Positions 1-7,716 of a DNA stretch of 64,000 nt are shown here, one piece after another. Source of the DNA: Rhizobium sp. Leaf453. Its GTDB lineage: Bacteria; Pseudomonadota; Alphaproteobacteria; Rhizobiales; Rhizobiaceae. Where the stretch lies: contig NZ_LMRG01000004.1 of NCBI RefSeq assembly GCF_001425605.1, positions 81,527 to 145,526 of the forward strand, given 5' to 3'. The position numbers and the translations under genes were made by a program. The notes below the pieces were generated by a model that had not been told where the DNA came from, ran no database searches, and saw only the letters and a list, made by a program, of their open reading frames with translations. Each line of letters begins with the position of its first letter. Position 1 is the stretch's first letter.

Positions 1-10
1 AAAGATCAAA

Positions 11-409
11 ATGAGAAATCTTTTACTGGCGATTGGTCTTATATCCTCGGCAACGACGGCTTACGCCCAAACGCCGGAAGAGTTTATTAGGATCGGGCAT
101 AATAGCTGGGCGGCGTTTCAGTGCGCCCTTATAGCAGGCGCATCGGGTAGTCTCGATGAAGACGATAGAACCGCTCTGTTCAAAGTTGCAATGGACTCTG
201 GCCGATCATTTGTTGAGGCACGTAACAGCGGAAAACTCCCACCGGAAACTGTCAAGCAATGGCCGCCCGCACTCTCTATGGAGGGTGAGCCAGGGTTTGT
301 TTTGGGAAACACGTTCGGCGAAGCAATGAATGTGATCGATCTTCATCGGGATGACGTTGAGTGGCTATCGTCCGAGTTCGAGGAGCTAGGCTGCGCCACA
401 CTTAGATGA
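11..409 (+). CDS. Small secreted protein of unknown function
   Basis: A 132-residue protein with a clear N-terminal signal peptide (residues 1-19, hydrophobic core LLLAIGLISSATTA, cleavage likely after AYA). The mature part is soluble, acidic and has two cysteines (near residues 38 and 128) that could form a disulphide in the periplasm. No family is recognised. It lies on the plus strand, opposite to the neighbouring tail and lysis genes, so it is a likely moron or left-end cargo gene of the prophage. If attL lay to its right, it would be chromosomal instead; the sequence does not settle this. Confidence 0.6.
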   Translation: MRNLLLAIGLISSATTAYAQTPEEFIRIGHNSWAAFQCALIAGASGSLDEDDRTALFKVAMDSGRSFVEARNSGKLPPETVKQWPPALSMEGEPGFVLGNTFGEAMNVIDLHRDDVEWLSSEFEELGCATLR

Positions 410-511
410 TCTACAGGTGATGGGGCAGCTTCTGGCCGATAGTGTTGAAAAACTTCTCGTTGTCGTCGCGAACTGAATGCTGCAAGTTCTTCGCTACACC
501 GAGGGAACGAT

Positions 512-862
512 ATGTCACCGCAGCGTCTCAATGACAGGTATAGCACCTACGTTTTGCAGCCAGACCGGGAGATGAGCGATGCCGAGTTAGTCGCTCTCAT
601 GTCTGAGCACGGCGTGCGCGGTTTTGTTTTTCAGATTTTGAGGCACATACCGGAACAAGGTGAGGACCTTTATACGGTGCTGGTGGACGACAGTCTGGTT
701 GTTGAATTCGAAGTTACACGAACGACAAAGATGACAGCTGTTTCCGAATTCTCCAGTTTTTCGCTTGCCACGTATCGATATGAACTGGGTCAAGGAAAAG
801 ACCGCATCCGCCTCGATCAAGCAGCGCGGCATGCCCGCAAGCTTCTATGTGATCGCGCTTGA
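512..862 (+). CDS. Hypothetical protein, 116 aa
   Basis: A soluble protein of 116 residues, rich in charged residues, without signal peptide or membrane segment. No family is recognised. It ends 16 bases before the convergent tail-fibre gene on the other strand and is read in the same direction as the secreted protein at 11-409, so the two may form a small cargo unit. The start at 512 is an ATG with a GAGGGAACG-like sequence about 6 bases upstream. Function unknown. Confidence 0.5.
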   Translation: MSPQRLNDRYSTYVLQPDREMSDAELVALMSEHGVRGFVFQILRHIPEQGEDLYTVLVDDSLVVEFEVTRTTKMTAVSEFSSFSLATYRYELGQGKDRIRLDQAARHARKLLCDRA

Positions 863-877
863 TGGCGGGGAGCGGGG

Positions 878-2185
878 CTAGGCCGCCCGCCGCGCATGCT
901 GGACCGGCGTCAGAACTTCGATCTGCCCCGCGTCCCGCAGGGAAGCGATGTAGTTCATGATTGCGGTGAACTCGGCCGTCGCGGTGATGAGGCTTGTCGA
1001 TGCCGTTGTAGCGATAGTATGGCCGTAGAGGACCAGCGTGTATCCTGCCAATATTGCATCGTCGATCCAGGCTTTAACCTGAGCAAATGTCTTCTGGCCG
1101 ATATCCAGCGCGCCGATCATAAGCGTGTTAGGCTTGAATATGGATGTCGCCGGGAACCTGTTGCCGCCGATTGTGCGAGCCCACTTCACCCCCTTGGCAA
1201 GCAGCGTCGCATCCGTGGCGAGCGAGCGGGAATTGTAGGGATACGCGAAAAACTCCAAGGCGCTGTCAAGGTTCAGTCCCTCCAGAATGCCGCTTGCCTC
1301 GTCGAAGTCGGGAGACAGTTGAGCCGGATTGAGCGCGTAGTCCGTATGGTTCATGCCTTGGGAAACGATCGGCCAGCCAGCACTTTGGAAGGTCAAAAGC
1401 TTCGAGACATTGGCGGCGGCGGCATTGCCATCGCCTGCGATGTATCCTCGCAGGTTGAGGCTCTGGCAGAGTGGAAGAACGATGCTCTCATGAGACGCAT
1501 CACCAAACCCGTCGAAGCCGAAGACCACAGCGGGTCGCGAGCGACCATTCAGCGCGAAGCAGTCCAGATGGATATATCGCTCGGCCAGTGGCGTCGCGGC
1601 GGATATGCTCAGTTCGAACTCTACTTCCCGGATATTCCCCCGGTCCAACGTACCGCCAAATGTCGTGGCTATCCCGTTGGGGTGCGCGGAGCTGAACAAC
1701 TTTCCGTCCGGATGCCAATACAGGCTTGTCCAGTCCCCGGCCTGCCGCTTGTCAGGGGTAAATCCCTGATCCACCTTATTTACCACCGCAGCGGTTGGCG
1801 GGTTTGCCACCACGTCAGAGGATACTCGTGGAGTGATCGATATGCCGCCTGCACTTGTTACAGGTATTTTGGCGATCATCTCTACAGCGCCGGTCAGTGC
1901 AGTAACGGGGATTGCGTGCCGGAAGGTCTTGAAATAGGCAACGCCTTCCGCTGTGGCTGCTGATGCATCGATTTTCAGAGTGGACACGCCGGGTCTGCGA
2001 GTAACCGTCGGATCGATAGTCATCACACCGCCAGCGGCCGATATATCGTTGCATCTCCACTGGTTGACGCCGTTCACTCCGGAACCGGGCTCGGCAACGA
2101 TCGTCGAGGGCGTGAGCCAAGGCACCCCCGCTCCCGCCCGTAGGGCAGCACTGCCGAGGTTGAGGCCAAGATTGAGACCAAGCAT
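878..2185 (-). CDS. Tail-associated protein with NodB-like polysaccharide deacetylase fold
   Basis: A 435-residue protein. The N-terminal half (about 1-215) is beta-rich and reads like a carbohydrate-binding or fibre domain. The C-terminal half resembles a NodB-type deacetylase: GFDGFGD near residues 223-229 in place of the TFDDG motif, GMNHTDY near 276-282 at the metal-binding HxxxH position, AYPYN near 314, and YGHTI near 388 as the last catalytic His. The second His of HxxxH is not evident, so activity is uncertain. The first residues (LGLNLGLNLG) repeat a short motif. Last structural gene of the prophage, after the lysis cassette. Probable role: binding or trimming of host surface polysaccharide (inference). 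Confidence 0.6.
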   Translation of the reverse strand: MLGLNLGLNLGSAALRAGAGVPWLTPSTIVAEPGSGVNGVNQWRCNDISAAGGVMTIDPTVTRRPGVSTLKIDASAATAEGVAYFKTFRHAIPVTALTGAVEMIAKIPVTSAGGISITPRVSSDVVANPPTAAVVNKVDQGFTPDKRQAGDWTSLYWHPDGKLFSSAHPNGIATTFGGTLDRGNIREVEFELSISAATPLAERYIHLDCFALNGRSRPAVVFGFDGFGDASHESIVLPLCQSLNLRGYIAGDGNAAAANVSKLLTFQSAGWPIVSQGMNHTDYALNPAQLSPDFDEASGILEGLNLDSALEFFAYPYNSRSLATDATLLAKGVKWARTIGGNRFPATSIFKPNTLMIGALDIGQKTFAQVKAWIDDAILAGYTLVLYGHTIATTASTSLITATAEFTAIMNYIASLRDAGQIEVLTPVQHARRAA

Positions 2186-2199
2186 GATGATTCCTTCGG

Positions 2200-2532
2200 T
2201 CAGCGACGGTTGATTTCGCGCTGTATGCGCAGCTCTTCCCGAACGCGGTCCAGCTCTTCGGCGAGCGCGCCGTTTGATTTGGCGTGCTCTCGACCAATCG
2301 CGTTCGTTTCCATGAGGGTGACGTTGAGAGCTTCAATCGCAGCAGTGCCCCGGTTTAGTGCGGAAGGATCGACGATCACAGCCGCGACCTGAGCCGTGGA
2401 TACATCATTGGCTGGCGTGGTCTTCTGACCACTGGAAAAGCCGCCCTTGGTTACAAAGTACAGAATTCCAAGGCTGATGCCGAATGCAATGATGGCGAGC
2501 GGAGGCAGGTTACCGATATCCTGAAACTGCAT
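2200..2532 (-). CDS. Membrane-anchored coiled-coil protein (inner-membrane spanin-like)
   Basis: 110 residues. One N-terminal membrane segment (about 9-27, LPPLAIIAFGISLGILYFV) is followed by a linker and a C-terminal alpha-helical, charged segment (about 70-110) likely to form a coiled coil. This is the topology of phage i-spanins (Rz), and the gene sits next to two membrane proteins and an endolysin, which supports a lysis role. The start at 2532 has GGAGAG six bases upstream; a longer frame from 2568 lacks this. It overlaps the end of the next upstream gene by 23 bases. No separate o-spanin was identified. Function is inferred from topology and position only. Confidence 0.5.
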   Translation of the reverse strand: MQFQDIGNLPPLAIIAFGISLGILYFVTKGGFSSGQKTTPANDVSTAQVAAVIVDPSALNRGTAAIEALNVTLMETNAIGREHAKSNGALAEELDRVREELRIQREINRR

Positions 2533-2965
2533 AATTCTCTCCGGCGTCATGCGCTGCGCGGTAGGCATTCAGGAGCTCGACAAGTGCAAGCATGGGATAG
2601 ATCGCAATCCACGTGCTGATGACGCCGGATGAAGCAAAGCAGTAGTTGATGCCGCCAAAGACGAGGAAGCCGACGCCGGCGGAGAAAACGCGGATCCACG
2701 GCGTGACGTTCTTCCGGGCGCCGTTGATCACAAGACCGATGATGCGCAGCAGCCCGACGACGACCATCAGCCAGCCGAGTGTGTCCTCCTCGAAGAACTG
2801 CCGGAAGAATGCAAAAGCCCTTTGATCGAAAACCGGATCTGGCAGAAGCAGCGATACGCCCCAGGCGGTCATGATCACCGCCCATATCCATTCAGTCATG
2901 CGCGGGCCGAACCGGTGCTGGATACGGATCCAGATGCCCGGCCCGGTGTAGCTGGAGCCGTCCAT
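2510..2965 (-). CDS. Polytopic membrane protein of the lysis cassette
   Basis: 151 residues with about three or four hydrophobic segments (roughly 25-42, 58-78, 88-108, 113-130) and a charged C-terminus. The start at 2965 overlaps the stop of the preceding gene, which argues for translational coupling. It lies between a holin-like gene and a spanin-like gene, downstream of the amidase, so it is probably a holin or accessory lysis membrane protein. The family was not recognised. Confidence 0.5.
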   Translation of the reverse strand: MDGSSYTGPGIWIRIQHRFGPRMTEWIWAVIMTAWGVSLLLPDPVFDQRAFAFFRQFFEEDTLGWLMVVVGLLRIIGLVINGARKNVTPWIRVFSAGVGFLVFGGINYCFASSGVISTWIAIYPMLALVELLNAYRAAHDAGENYAVSGYR

Positions 2966-3249
2966 TAGCCGCCATCCTTCGGCTCGCCGGTAACGGCCGT
3001 CGTGACCGTGGCCGGAGTAGACGTGATCGTCGTCGTGGCCGGCTGGTTGCTGGACTGCTTGCCGATCAGAAAGCCGAAGGCCGTGCCAGCCAGGCCGGCG
3101 ATCGTCACAACCCACGTATTGTCAAACGCGACCGTCTGCCCCGTGAGGAGTTGCGCGATCATCTGGCTCGGCCCCACCAGAATAAGAGCGATAACGACAA
3201 GAGCAGAAACAAGTACCCCTGCCCGCTCGCGATATGTGCTGCTGTCCAT
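2965..3249 (-). CDS. Holin-like small membrane protein
   Basis: 94 residues, two membrane segments (about 11-31 and 43-63) separated by a short loop, then a Thr/Pro-rich hydrophilic tail (residues 65-94). Two-TM proteins of this size directly after an endolysin gene are usually class II holins that let the amidase reach the wall. The gene begins 11 bases after the amidase stop and overlaps the next membrane protein. Assignment rests on topology and location; the family itself is not recognised. Confidence 0.5.
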   Translation of the reverse strand: MDSSTYRERAGVLVSALVVIALILVGPSQMIAQLLTGQTVAFDNTWVVTIAGLAGTAFGFLIGKQSSNQPATTTITSTPATVTTAVTGEPKDGG

Positions 3250-3260
3250 GATTGTTCCTT

Positions 3261-4001
3261 TCAGGCCGCAGCCTTGGTTTCGAAGATGGAGCGGAGGCGC
3301 GCGACCGTCGGCGCATCGAAGTCGCCGGTCTGGTCGAGGCCGGACGCGAACTGGAATGCCTTCACGGCCGTGCGGGTTTTCTTTCCCGCGATGCCGTCAA
3401 TCGGTCCCAGCACATAGCCGCCGCGCGTCAGCAGGCGCTGCAGGTAAGCCGTGCGGGTATCCGGGCCGTCGTAGACACGATCGCTCTCCGGCTCCAGCAC
3501 GATCGGCTTCCAGGTGCCCTTGATGTCCGCCACCGGCAGGCCGCGTTCAGCCGCCCAAGGAATGACATCGAAGGTCGGACAGGCCTTCATGTGCTCGAAC
3601 GGCTCGATCACGCCGTTGCCGTTCTTGTCGGGGCTCAAATCGCGATGGCCGCACCATTTGATCTCGGGGAAATCGATCGTCAGATCGCGCATGCGCTTTT
3701 CAAGCGTTTCAAGCTGCGCATCCTTGATCGTGTTGAAGGCTGGTCGGTTCTTGGCGTCGACGCCGCCGACCATCGACAGGCCGTAGGAGATCGAGTTGAA
3801 GCCTGCGACGTGTGCGCCGATCGCCATCTTGCCCCGGCCCATCTCGGCCCGGCCGTCCGGATTGATGATCTCGTTATAGCCGATATCGGACCAGCCCTGA
3901 GCCTTATGGATTGCCCGGATGCCGGCGGCGCCCTTGTCCCAGCCCGGAGGCGTGGCAGTGACGTGCACGACCCCAAGCGTGGTTCGCTCGCGATTTGCCA
4001 T
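3261..4001 (-). CDS. Endolysin: N-acetylmuramoyl-L-alanine amidase with C-terminal peptidoglycan-binding domain
   Basis: 246 residues. Residues 1-150 form an amidase_2 domain of the T7 lysozyme kind: zinc ligands are the His in VVHVTATP (about 13), the His in CGHRDLSPDKNG (about 118) and the Cys in KACPTFDV (about 140), with a conserved Tyr in IGYNEII. Residues 180-240 match a PG_binding_1 repeat (LQRLLTRGGYVLGPIDGIAGKKTRTAVKAFQ). It should cut the bond between MurNAc and L-Ala to release virions. No signal peptide is visible, so export would depend on a holin, and holin-like genes follow immediately. Confidence 0.88.
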   Translation of the reverse strand: MANRERTTLGVVHVTATPPGWDKGAAGIRAIHKAQGWSDIGYNEIINPDGRAEMGRGKMAIGAHVAGFNSISYGLSMVGGVDAKNRPAFNTIKDAQLETLEKRMRDLTIDFPEIKWCGHRDLSPDKNGNGVIEPFEHMKACPTFDVIPWAAERGLPVADIKGTWKPIVLEPESDRVYDGPDTRTAYLQRLLTRGGYVLGPIDGIAGKKTRTAVKAFQFASGLDQTGDFDAPTVARLRSIFETKAAA

Positions 4002-4090
4002 GGTGATATCCTTTGGTGTTGAGGAACTTTAAGGAGGACGATAGGTTGAGGATTAGCTGAACTGTTCGGATCCAAACCTCAGGGCAGCGA

Positions 4091-4126
4091 AAGGGCCCGG
4101 CCGCTCCCCAAGACGGTCGGGCTTTT
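4091..4126 (+). terminator. Terminator-like hairpin
   Basis: A GCCCGGCCG stem at 4095-4103 pairs with CGGTCGGGC at 4114-4122 (one G-U), followed by TTTT on the plus strand. The stem can be extended by pairing the AAGG before it with the Ts. On the minus strand the T-run is only CCCTTTCG. It could end plus-strand transcripts or, more weakly, the minus-strand fibre operon before the amidase gene. Confidence 0.4.
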
Positions 4127-4190
4127 CCATGTTTCACGGGTTGAAGTTTACCGATCTGGTACCAGATACTCGCGCAACCAGGGGGTATGA

Positions 4191-4304
4191 ATGACTTACG
4201 ATTGGGATGGCCGGCGGAGCCGATTGTTGAAGGCTGTGCGATTGACCACCGGTGTCGCGATGACACTGATGATCGTGTCGTTGCCACTTCTAGTTCTGAT
4301 TTAA
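4191..4304 (+). CDS. Candidate 37-residue membrane peptide
   Basis: A short frame with ATG at 4191 preceded by GGGGG five bases upstream. The product is basic at the N-terminus (YDWDGRRSRLLKAVR) and ends in a hydrophobic helix (TTGVAMTLMIVSLPLLVLI) followed by a stop. The positive-inside pattern and the Shine-Dalgarno sequence favour a real small membrane protein. It is read against the surrounding tail genes, in an otherwise empty gap of nearly 490 bases between the amidase and the YodC-like gene. Function unknown; possibly a moron affecting the host membrane. Confidence 0.45.
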   Translation: MTYDWDGRRSRLLKAVRLTTGVAMTLMIVSLPLLVLI

Positions 4305-4424
4305 GGCCGGGTGAATGACCGGTGCGCCCGCATCGGCAGGGTTCTTCAAGCTACGGAACTTTGACGTTACCATCGCGTTTTGTTCGCAGCTGTACTGCGT
4401 AGGATTAATTCCTCAGGGCAGTGA

Positions 4425-4464
4425 GAGACCTGGTGATACGAGCTCCCTATGGAGATCAGGTCTC
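4425..4464. repeat. Inverted repeat, possible structured RNA
   Basis: GAGACCTG at 4425-4432 is the exact reverse complement of CAGGTCTC at 4457-4464. A nested CTCC/GGAG stem with a four-base loop (4443-4454) lies inside. There is no T-run on either strand, so it is not a standard terminator. It lies just downstream of the YodC-like gene's stop codon on the minus strand. Confidence 0.35.
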
Positions 4465-4487
4465 GCCCCGGCCTTCTTCCGAACACC

Positions 4488-4691
4488 TCAGACAGCTTCC
4501 GGCATTCCATTGGTACCGTCATAAATGTCGAGATCGGCAACCAGATGCCTCGCGTCAACGCGCTCACCAGCCCGGTTCTCCCAGAAGCAATGTGCGATGC
4601 CCTTTACGACTTTCTCGACGTCCATGGCCACGCCACCTGTGCGAAGGACGACCTGGGAGCCCTCGCTGATTTCCCGCTTTTCGTCTTCCAT
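4488..4691 (-). CDS. YodC/DUF2158-like small protein
   Basis: 67 residues. The pattern GSQVVLRTGGVAMDVEKV followed by HCFWENRAGERVDARHL fits the YodC (DUF2158) family, in which a GD.V.LKSGG..M.V core is followed by a C.WF segment. These small SH3-like proteins have no well-defined function. The start at 4691 has a strong GAGGAGG six bases upstream; a longer frame that begins at 4964 would overlap the previous gene and lacks such a site. It is encoded just after the LamG-like fibre protein. Confidence 0.6.
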   Translation of the reverse strand: MEDEKREISEGSQVVLRTGGVAMDVEKVVKGIAHCFWENRAGERVDARHLVADLDIYDGTNGMPEAV

Positions 4692-4705
4692 GATTTCCTC
4701 CTCAG

Positions 4706-5503
4706 TTAGGCGATACCGAATTCGGCCTTGCCTGTGGTGATGATGCGATTGAAGAGCGCCGGGTACTTCCGGATGAGGTGGCCTTCCATCGGGATGAAAT
4801 GCAGTATGTCGCCGTAGTAGCTGCGGTTGGCCGAGATCGCATCGACACCGCCAAGGTTGATGACCTTGTCCTCGCTGACATCGGGCGACATTGGATCCGT
4901 CCCTGTTGCCAGGGTGACGCCGTTGATGCTGATCGTCATTGTGCCGTCGGCATCGTCGCGGCAAAACGCGAAGATCGCCGGCGTATTGGACGCGGGGAGA
5001 CTTGCCTTCGCGACAGTAGCCGCTCCGAGCGAAGCCGTTGTCGAGAATGACAGGTTGCCCGTCGTGACTGCAAACCGGGCGCGGACAATCGCGGTAGCGC
5101 CGCTGTAGATCGAGAACAGCTCGATCGTATTAGCCGGCGCACTGTCCCGGATTTCCGGCCCGATCGTCGCAACCATAAGGATCGTGAAGGACTTGGTAGT
5201 CAGTCCCTTCGACAAGACCATACGATGACCGACGCCACCGTTCAGGCGAAGAGCGGTCTTGCCGTTGATCAACGATGGACTGACAATAGACCAGCCGGTG
5301 CCATAGGCCGCCAGCAGTGCGTCGGCACCCCGAGCGCGACCAATGTACGGCGAGCCCTGATCCTTCAACCGCGAACCGTCGAGGTCATAACCGAGGCCGG
5401 GCACCGCAGCGTTTGCCTTGTCGAACGGGGTCATGATGATGCGCTTGGCTGACTCTGCGCCCGAAGTCCGCAAGCCGTTGATGATCAGCCCTCTTTGAGC
5501 CAT
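4706..5503 (-). CDS. Tail-associated LamG/concanavalin-like lectin protein
   Basis: 265 residues. The central part (about 80-265) has the strand pattern of a LamG/ConA-like jelly roll: KSFTILMVATIG, IELFSIYSG, RARFAVTTGNLSFST, IFAFCRDDADGTMTISINGVTLATG, and the typical closing GDILHFIPMEGHLIRKYPALFNRII. Such domains bind carbohydrate in phage fibres and baseplates. The gene follows the large SGNH tail spike by 17 bases, so both likely recognise surface polysaccharide. The first 80 residues have no clear match. Family assignment is by pattern only. Confidence 0.55.
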   Translation of the reverse strand: MAQRGLIINGLRTSGAESAKRIIMTPFDKANAAVPGLGYDLDGSRLKDQGSPYIGRARGADALLAAYGTGWSIVSPSLINGKTALRLNGGVGHRMVLSKGLTTKSFTILMVATIGPEIRDSAPANTIELFSIYSGATAIVRARFAVTTGNLSFSTTASLGAATVAKASLPASNTPAIFAFCRDDADGTMTISINGVTLATGTDPMSPDVSEDKVINLGGVDAISANRSYYGDILHFIPMEGHLIRKYPALFNRIITTGKAEFGIA

Positions 5504-5520
5504 GTGTTCGGTTCCTTCGA

Positions 5521-7701
5521 TCAGGTGGGAGTAATGATGTCCGCCGCCAGCCAGTTGCGCCGGTTGCCGTAGGGGTGGGTTCCTGCATCACTGTCGCGGT
5601 AGCAGATGCGTGGGCCTGTGGTCGGCCCGCCGTTTGCGCCGGCGGCGCCATCACAGCCCATGAAAAGCCGTTCGTTCGCGGTGAGCGATCCCGGGTTGCT
5701 TGCCAGCGTGAAGATGAGGTCGCTACCCAAAATCGCGATGGAGCTGATCGTGGTTGGCGCCGCCGGATTGTAGTAGCGAAAGCCGTCTTTCACCCCGGCA
5801 ATGATGCCGGCATCTGCATCAGGCGGCGTTACGTTGACGGCATCTCGCACGATCGGGCCGACAGGCACATTGCACGTGAGCGTGAGCGTCGCTCCGGACC
5901 GAGTTGCCGAGGCAGCTTTGAAGCAGGACGCCTGACCAGCCTTATGCCGGATGCGCGCACCGGCGTGCATATCGCCCGCCATGTAACTTCCGACATTGGT
6001 GAAATGCACACCGTCCGCAGCCGTCGGCATGATGTATTCCGAGCCGGCATAAACGATCTTCGTCGGGTTCTCGCGAGCAGCTTGGGCGATATCGCCGGGA
6101 ACAAACGAGAATGCGTCCGCATAGGTCGGCGCGGTCCAGTTTGCCAGCGACGAAACGTAGAAGACAACCTGGCCATGGCCGGGGATGATGGCCTGCACAT
6201 CAGCAGTCAGATCAGACTGCCACTGCACCAGGTAGCCCTTGACGACGCCGGCCGCCGCACCTCGATCGTTCTGTCCGAAGAACACGTCGATCGAGACTTC
6301 CATCGGAATTCCAAGCGCCTGGCACATGATCCAGTCGCGTTTGATGGCGGCAAGCAGATTTGCATAGGGCACGGTACCCTTCTTGTTCTGCATATAGCCG
6401 GTGCCACCAACGCCGACCGTCGTGAACAGGAAGGCTTCGGTCGAGGCGAAGGCGCCTGATGTCACAAGACGGTTGCCCATAGCCGAGAAAGGCGTTTCAC
6501 CGCTGATGCTGTCGAGGCGCTCAAATGCATCGACCCACTCCACGAGGTCGCTCTTGGCGACCGGCGTGTTCACGTATGAGCTGGTTTGCACCGTGCCCGT
6601 GACGCGCATCCCGCAGCCCTTGTGCATAAGGGACCGGCCGGGGTTGAGCGCTGTCGTACTTAGAAGCGGAAAGCATTCGCGACCGATGCCCGTTGACTGG
6701 CCGACACCATAGATGGCGTTCATCTTCGTGGTACCGGCCGCCAGCGAATTCTTCGCCAGCAGATCCTCCTTCACCGTGCTGACCAGCCCGCCGGTGACGG
6801 TTTTATAGACGAGGTCGCTATCGACGACCTTGGGGTCTCTCGGGCTGACGTCGTTGAACGTCGCCTTGATCTCTCGATCCAATAGCGCAACGACATTGCC
6901 GGCGTCGATGGTCGCGGACGCGCCATCAAAGCGGGCGGGCAAGTCCTTGAACGGGCCGTTCTCCCACTTGTTCGAGCCCCACCGCTTGGCTCGCTGGATG
7001 ACCATGTTGTCGTCTACTTCAATGGACTCGTACTCGGCGTCCGTGAACTCGAAGGTGGAGCGGATGTAGGCAGTCCCGTCATAGTTCGATGCAATGATCG
7101 GTACACCGGTCCCGTCGCGAAGCAGGACTGCTGCAAAATCCTCGTCGAGAACCCGATCACCAAAATCCGCTTCCAGTCCGACGTCCATCATGCTTGGCGT
7201 GACAGCGTCGGTATCGTTCTGATTGTCGCGAACGGTCGTGCTCGTGGCTTTGGGAACGGTGATGACAGGGTTGTCCCCGACCGGCGTGTTGCCGGTGGCG
7301 ATGCCAGCGCCTGAAACGGTGTTCGCGCGAACGTCGATGTATTCACCTGTGCGTTTCCACCCGGCTGGTGAGACCGACCAGCTGAAAATACCCTTGTTCG
7401 GCACACTCCCACCGACAACCGGATCGGTGTGAGTGCCTGCATCATCCGTCACCTCGCCCTTTTGCAAAGCGGCAGAACCGGCGACAGCGGCGAGCTCTGC
7501 CCATGTTTTTGCCGACCGGATACCGGCCGACGCCGCCGTTGCTGCCTTATCGATCTCGGTACCGATTTTCCCTGCGAGCATCTGCTCAGAAAGATTATCG
7601 ACAGTGATCGGCGTGACGCGGCTAGTCGGCGTTTCACGCAGGCCGACCAAGCTGTCGACAGTCGCAGACGGAATTTTGTCGTTGAGACGTATGCCGGACA
7701 T
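5521..7701 (-). CDS. Tail spike with SGNH/sialate O-acetylesterase-like domain
   Basis: 726 residues. The first 230 residues are a fibre-like region starting with DKIPSATVDSLVGLRETPTSRVTPITVDNL, a common phage tail-fibre opening. From about 325 a hydrolase of the SGNH/DUF303 type follows: block I as GVGQSTGIGRE near 330 (nucleophile Ser in GQS) and block V as DGVHFTNVGS near 560 (Asp-x-x-His). The rest (600-726) is beta-rich. Likely role: removing acetyl groups from capsule, exopolysaccharide or O-antigen during adsorption. The gene directly follows the tail tip protein. Confidence 0.65.
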   Translation of the reverse strand: MSGIRLNDKIPSATVDSLVGLRETPTSRVTPITVDNLSEQMLAGKIGTEIDKAATAASAGIRSAKTWAELAAVAGSAALQKGEVTDDAGTHTDPVVGGSVPNKGIFSWSVSPAGWKRTGEYIDVRANTVSGAGIATGNTPVGDNPVITVPKATSTTVRDNQNDTDAVTPSMMDVGLEADFGDRVLDEDFAAVLLRDGTGVPIIASNYDGTAYIRSTFEFTDAEYESIEVDDNMVIQRAKRWGSNKWENGPFKDLPARFDGASATIDAGNVVALLDREIKATFNDVSPRDPKVVDSDLVYKTVTGGLVSTVKEDLLAKNSLAAGTTKMNAIYGVGQSTGIGRECFPLLSTTALNPGRSLMHKGCGMRVTGTVQTSSYVNTPVAKSDLVEWVDAFERLDSISGETPFSAMGNRLVTSGAFASTEAFLFTTVGVGGTGYMQNKKGTVPYANLLAAIKRDWIMCQALGIPMEVSIDVFFGQNDRGAAAGVVKGYLVQWQSDLTADVQAIIPGHGQVVFYVSSLANWTAPTYADAFSFVPGDIAQAARENPTKIVYAGSEYIMPTAADGVHFTNVGSYMAGDMHAGARIRHKAGQASCFKAASATRSGATLTLTCNVPVGPIVRDAVNVTPPDADAGIIAGVKDGFRYYNPAAPTTISSIAILGSDLIFTLASNPGSLTANERLFMGCDGAAGANGGPTTGPRICYRDSDAGTHPYGNRRNWLAADIITPT

Positions 7702-7716
7702 TCGGTTCCCTCAGGG

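Noticed and set aside
1..870. attL (second copy of the tRNA-Met 3' end) near the left edge
   Set aside because: No stretch resembling GGTTCGAGTCC or its complement next to a matching arm was found in the first kilobase, so the left end is probably outside the window.
896..1963. 355-residue plus-strand frame
   Set aside because: It is the antisense of the NodB-like gene, shows no domain and is rich in Arg, Cys and His as shadows are.
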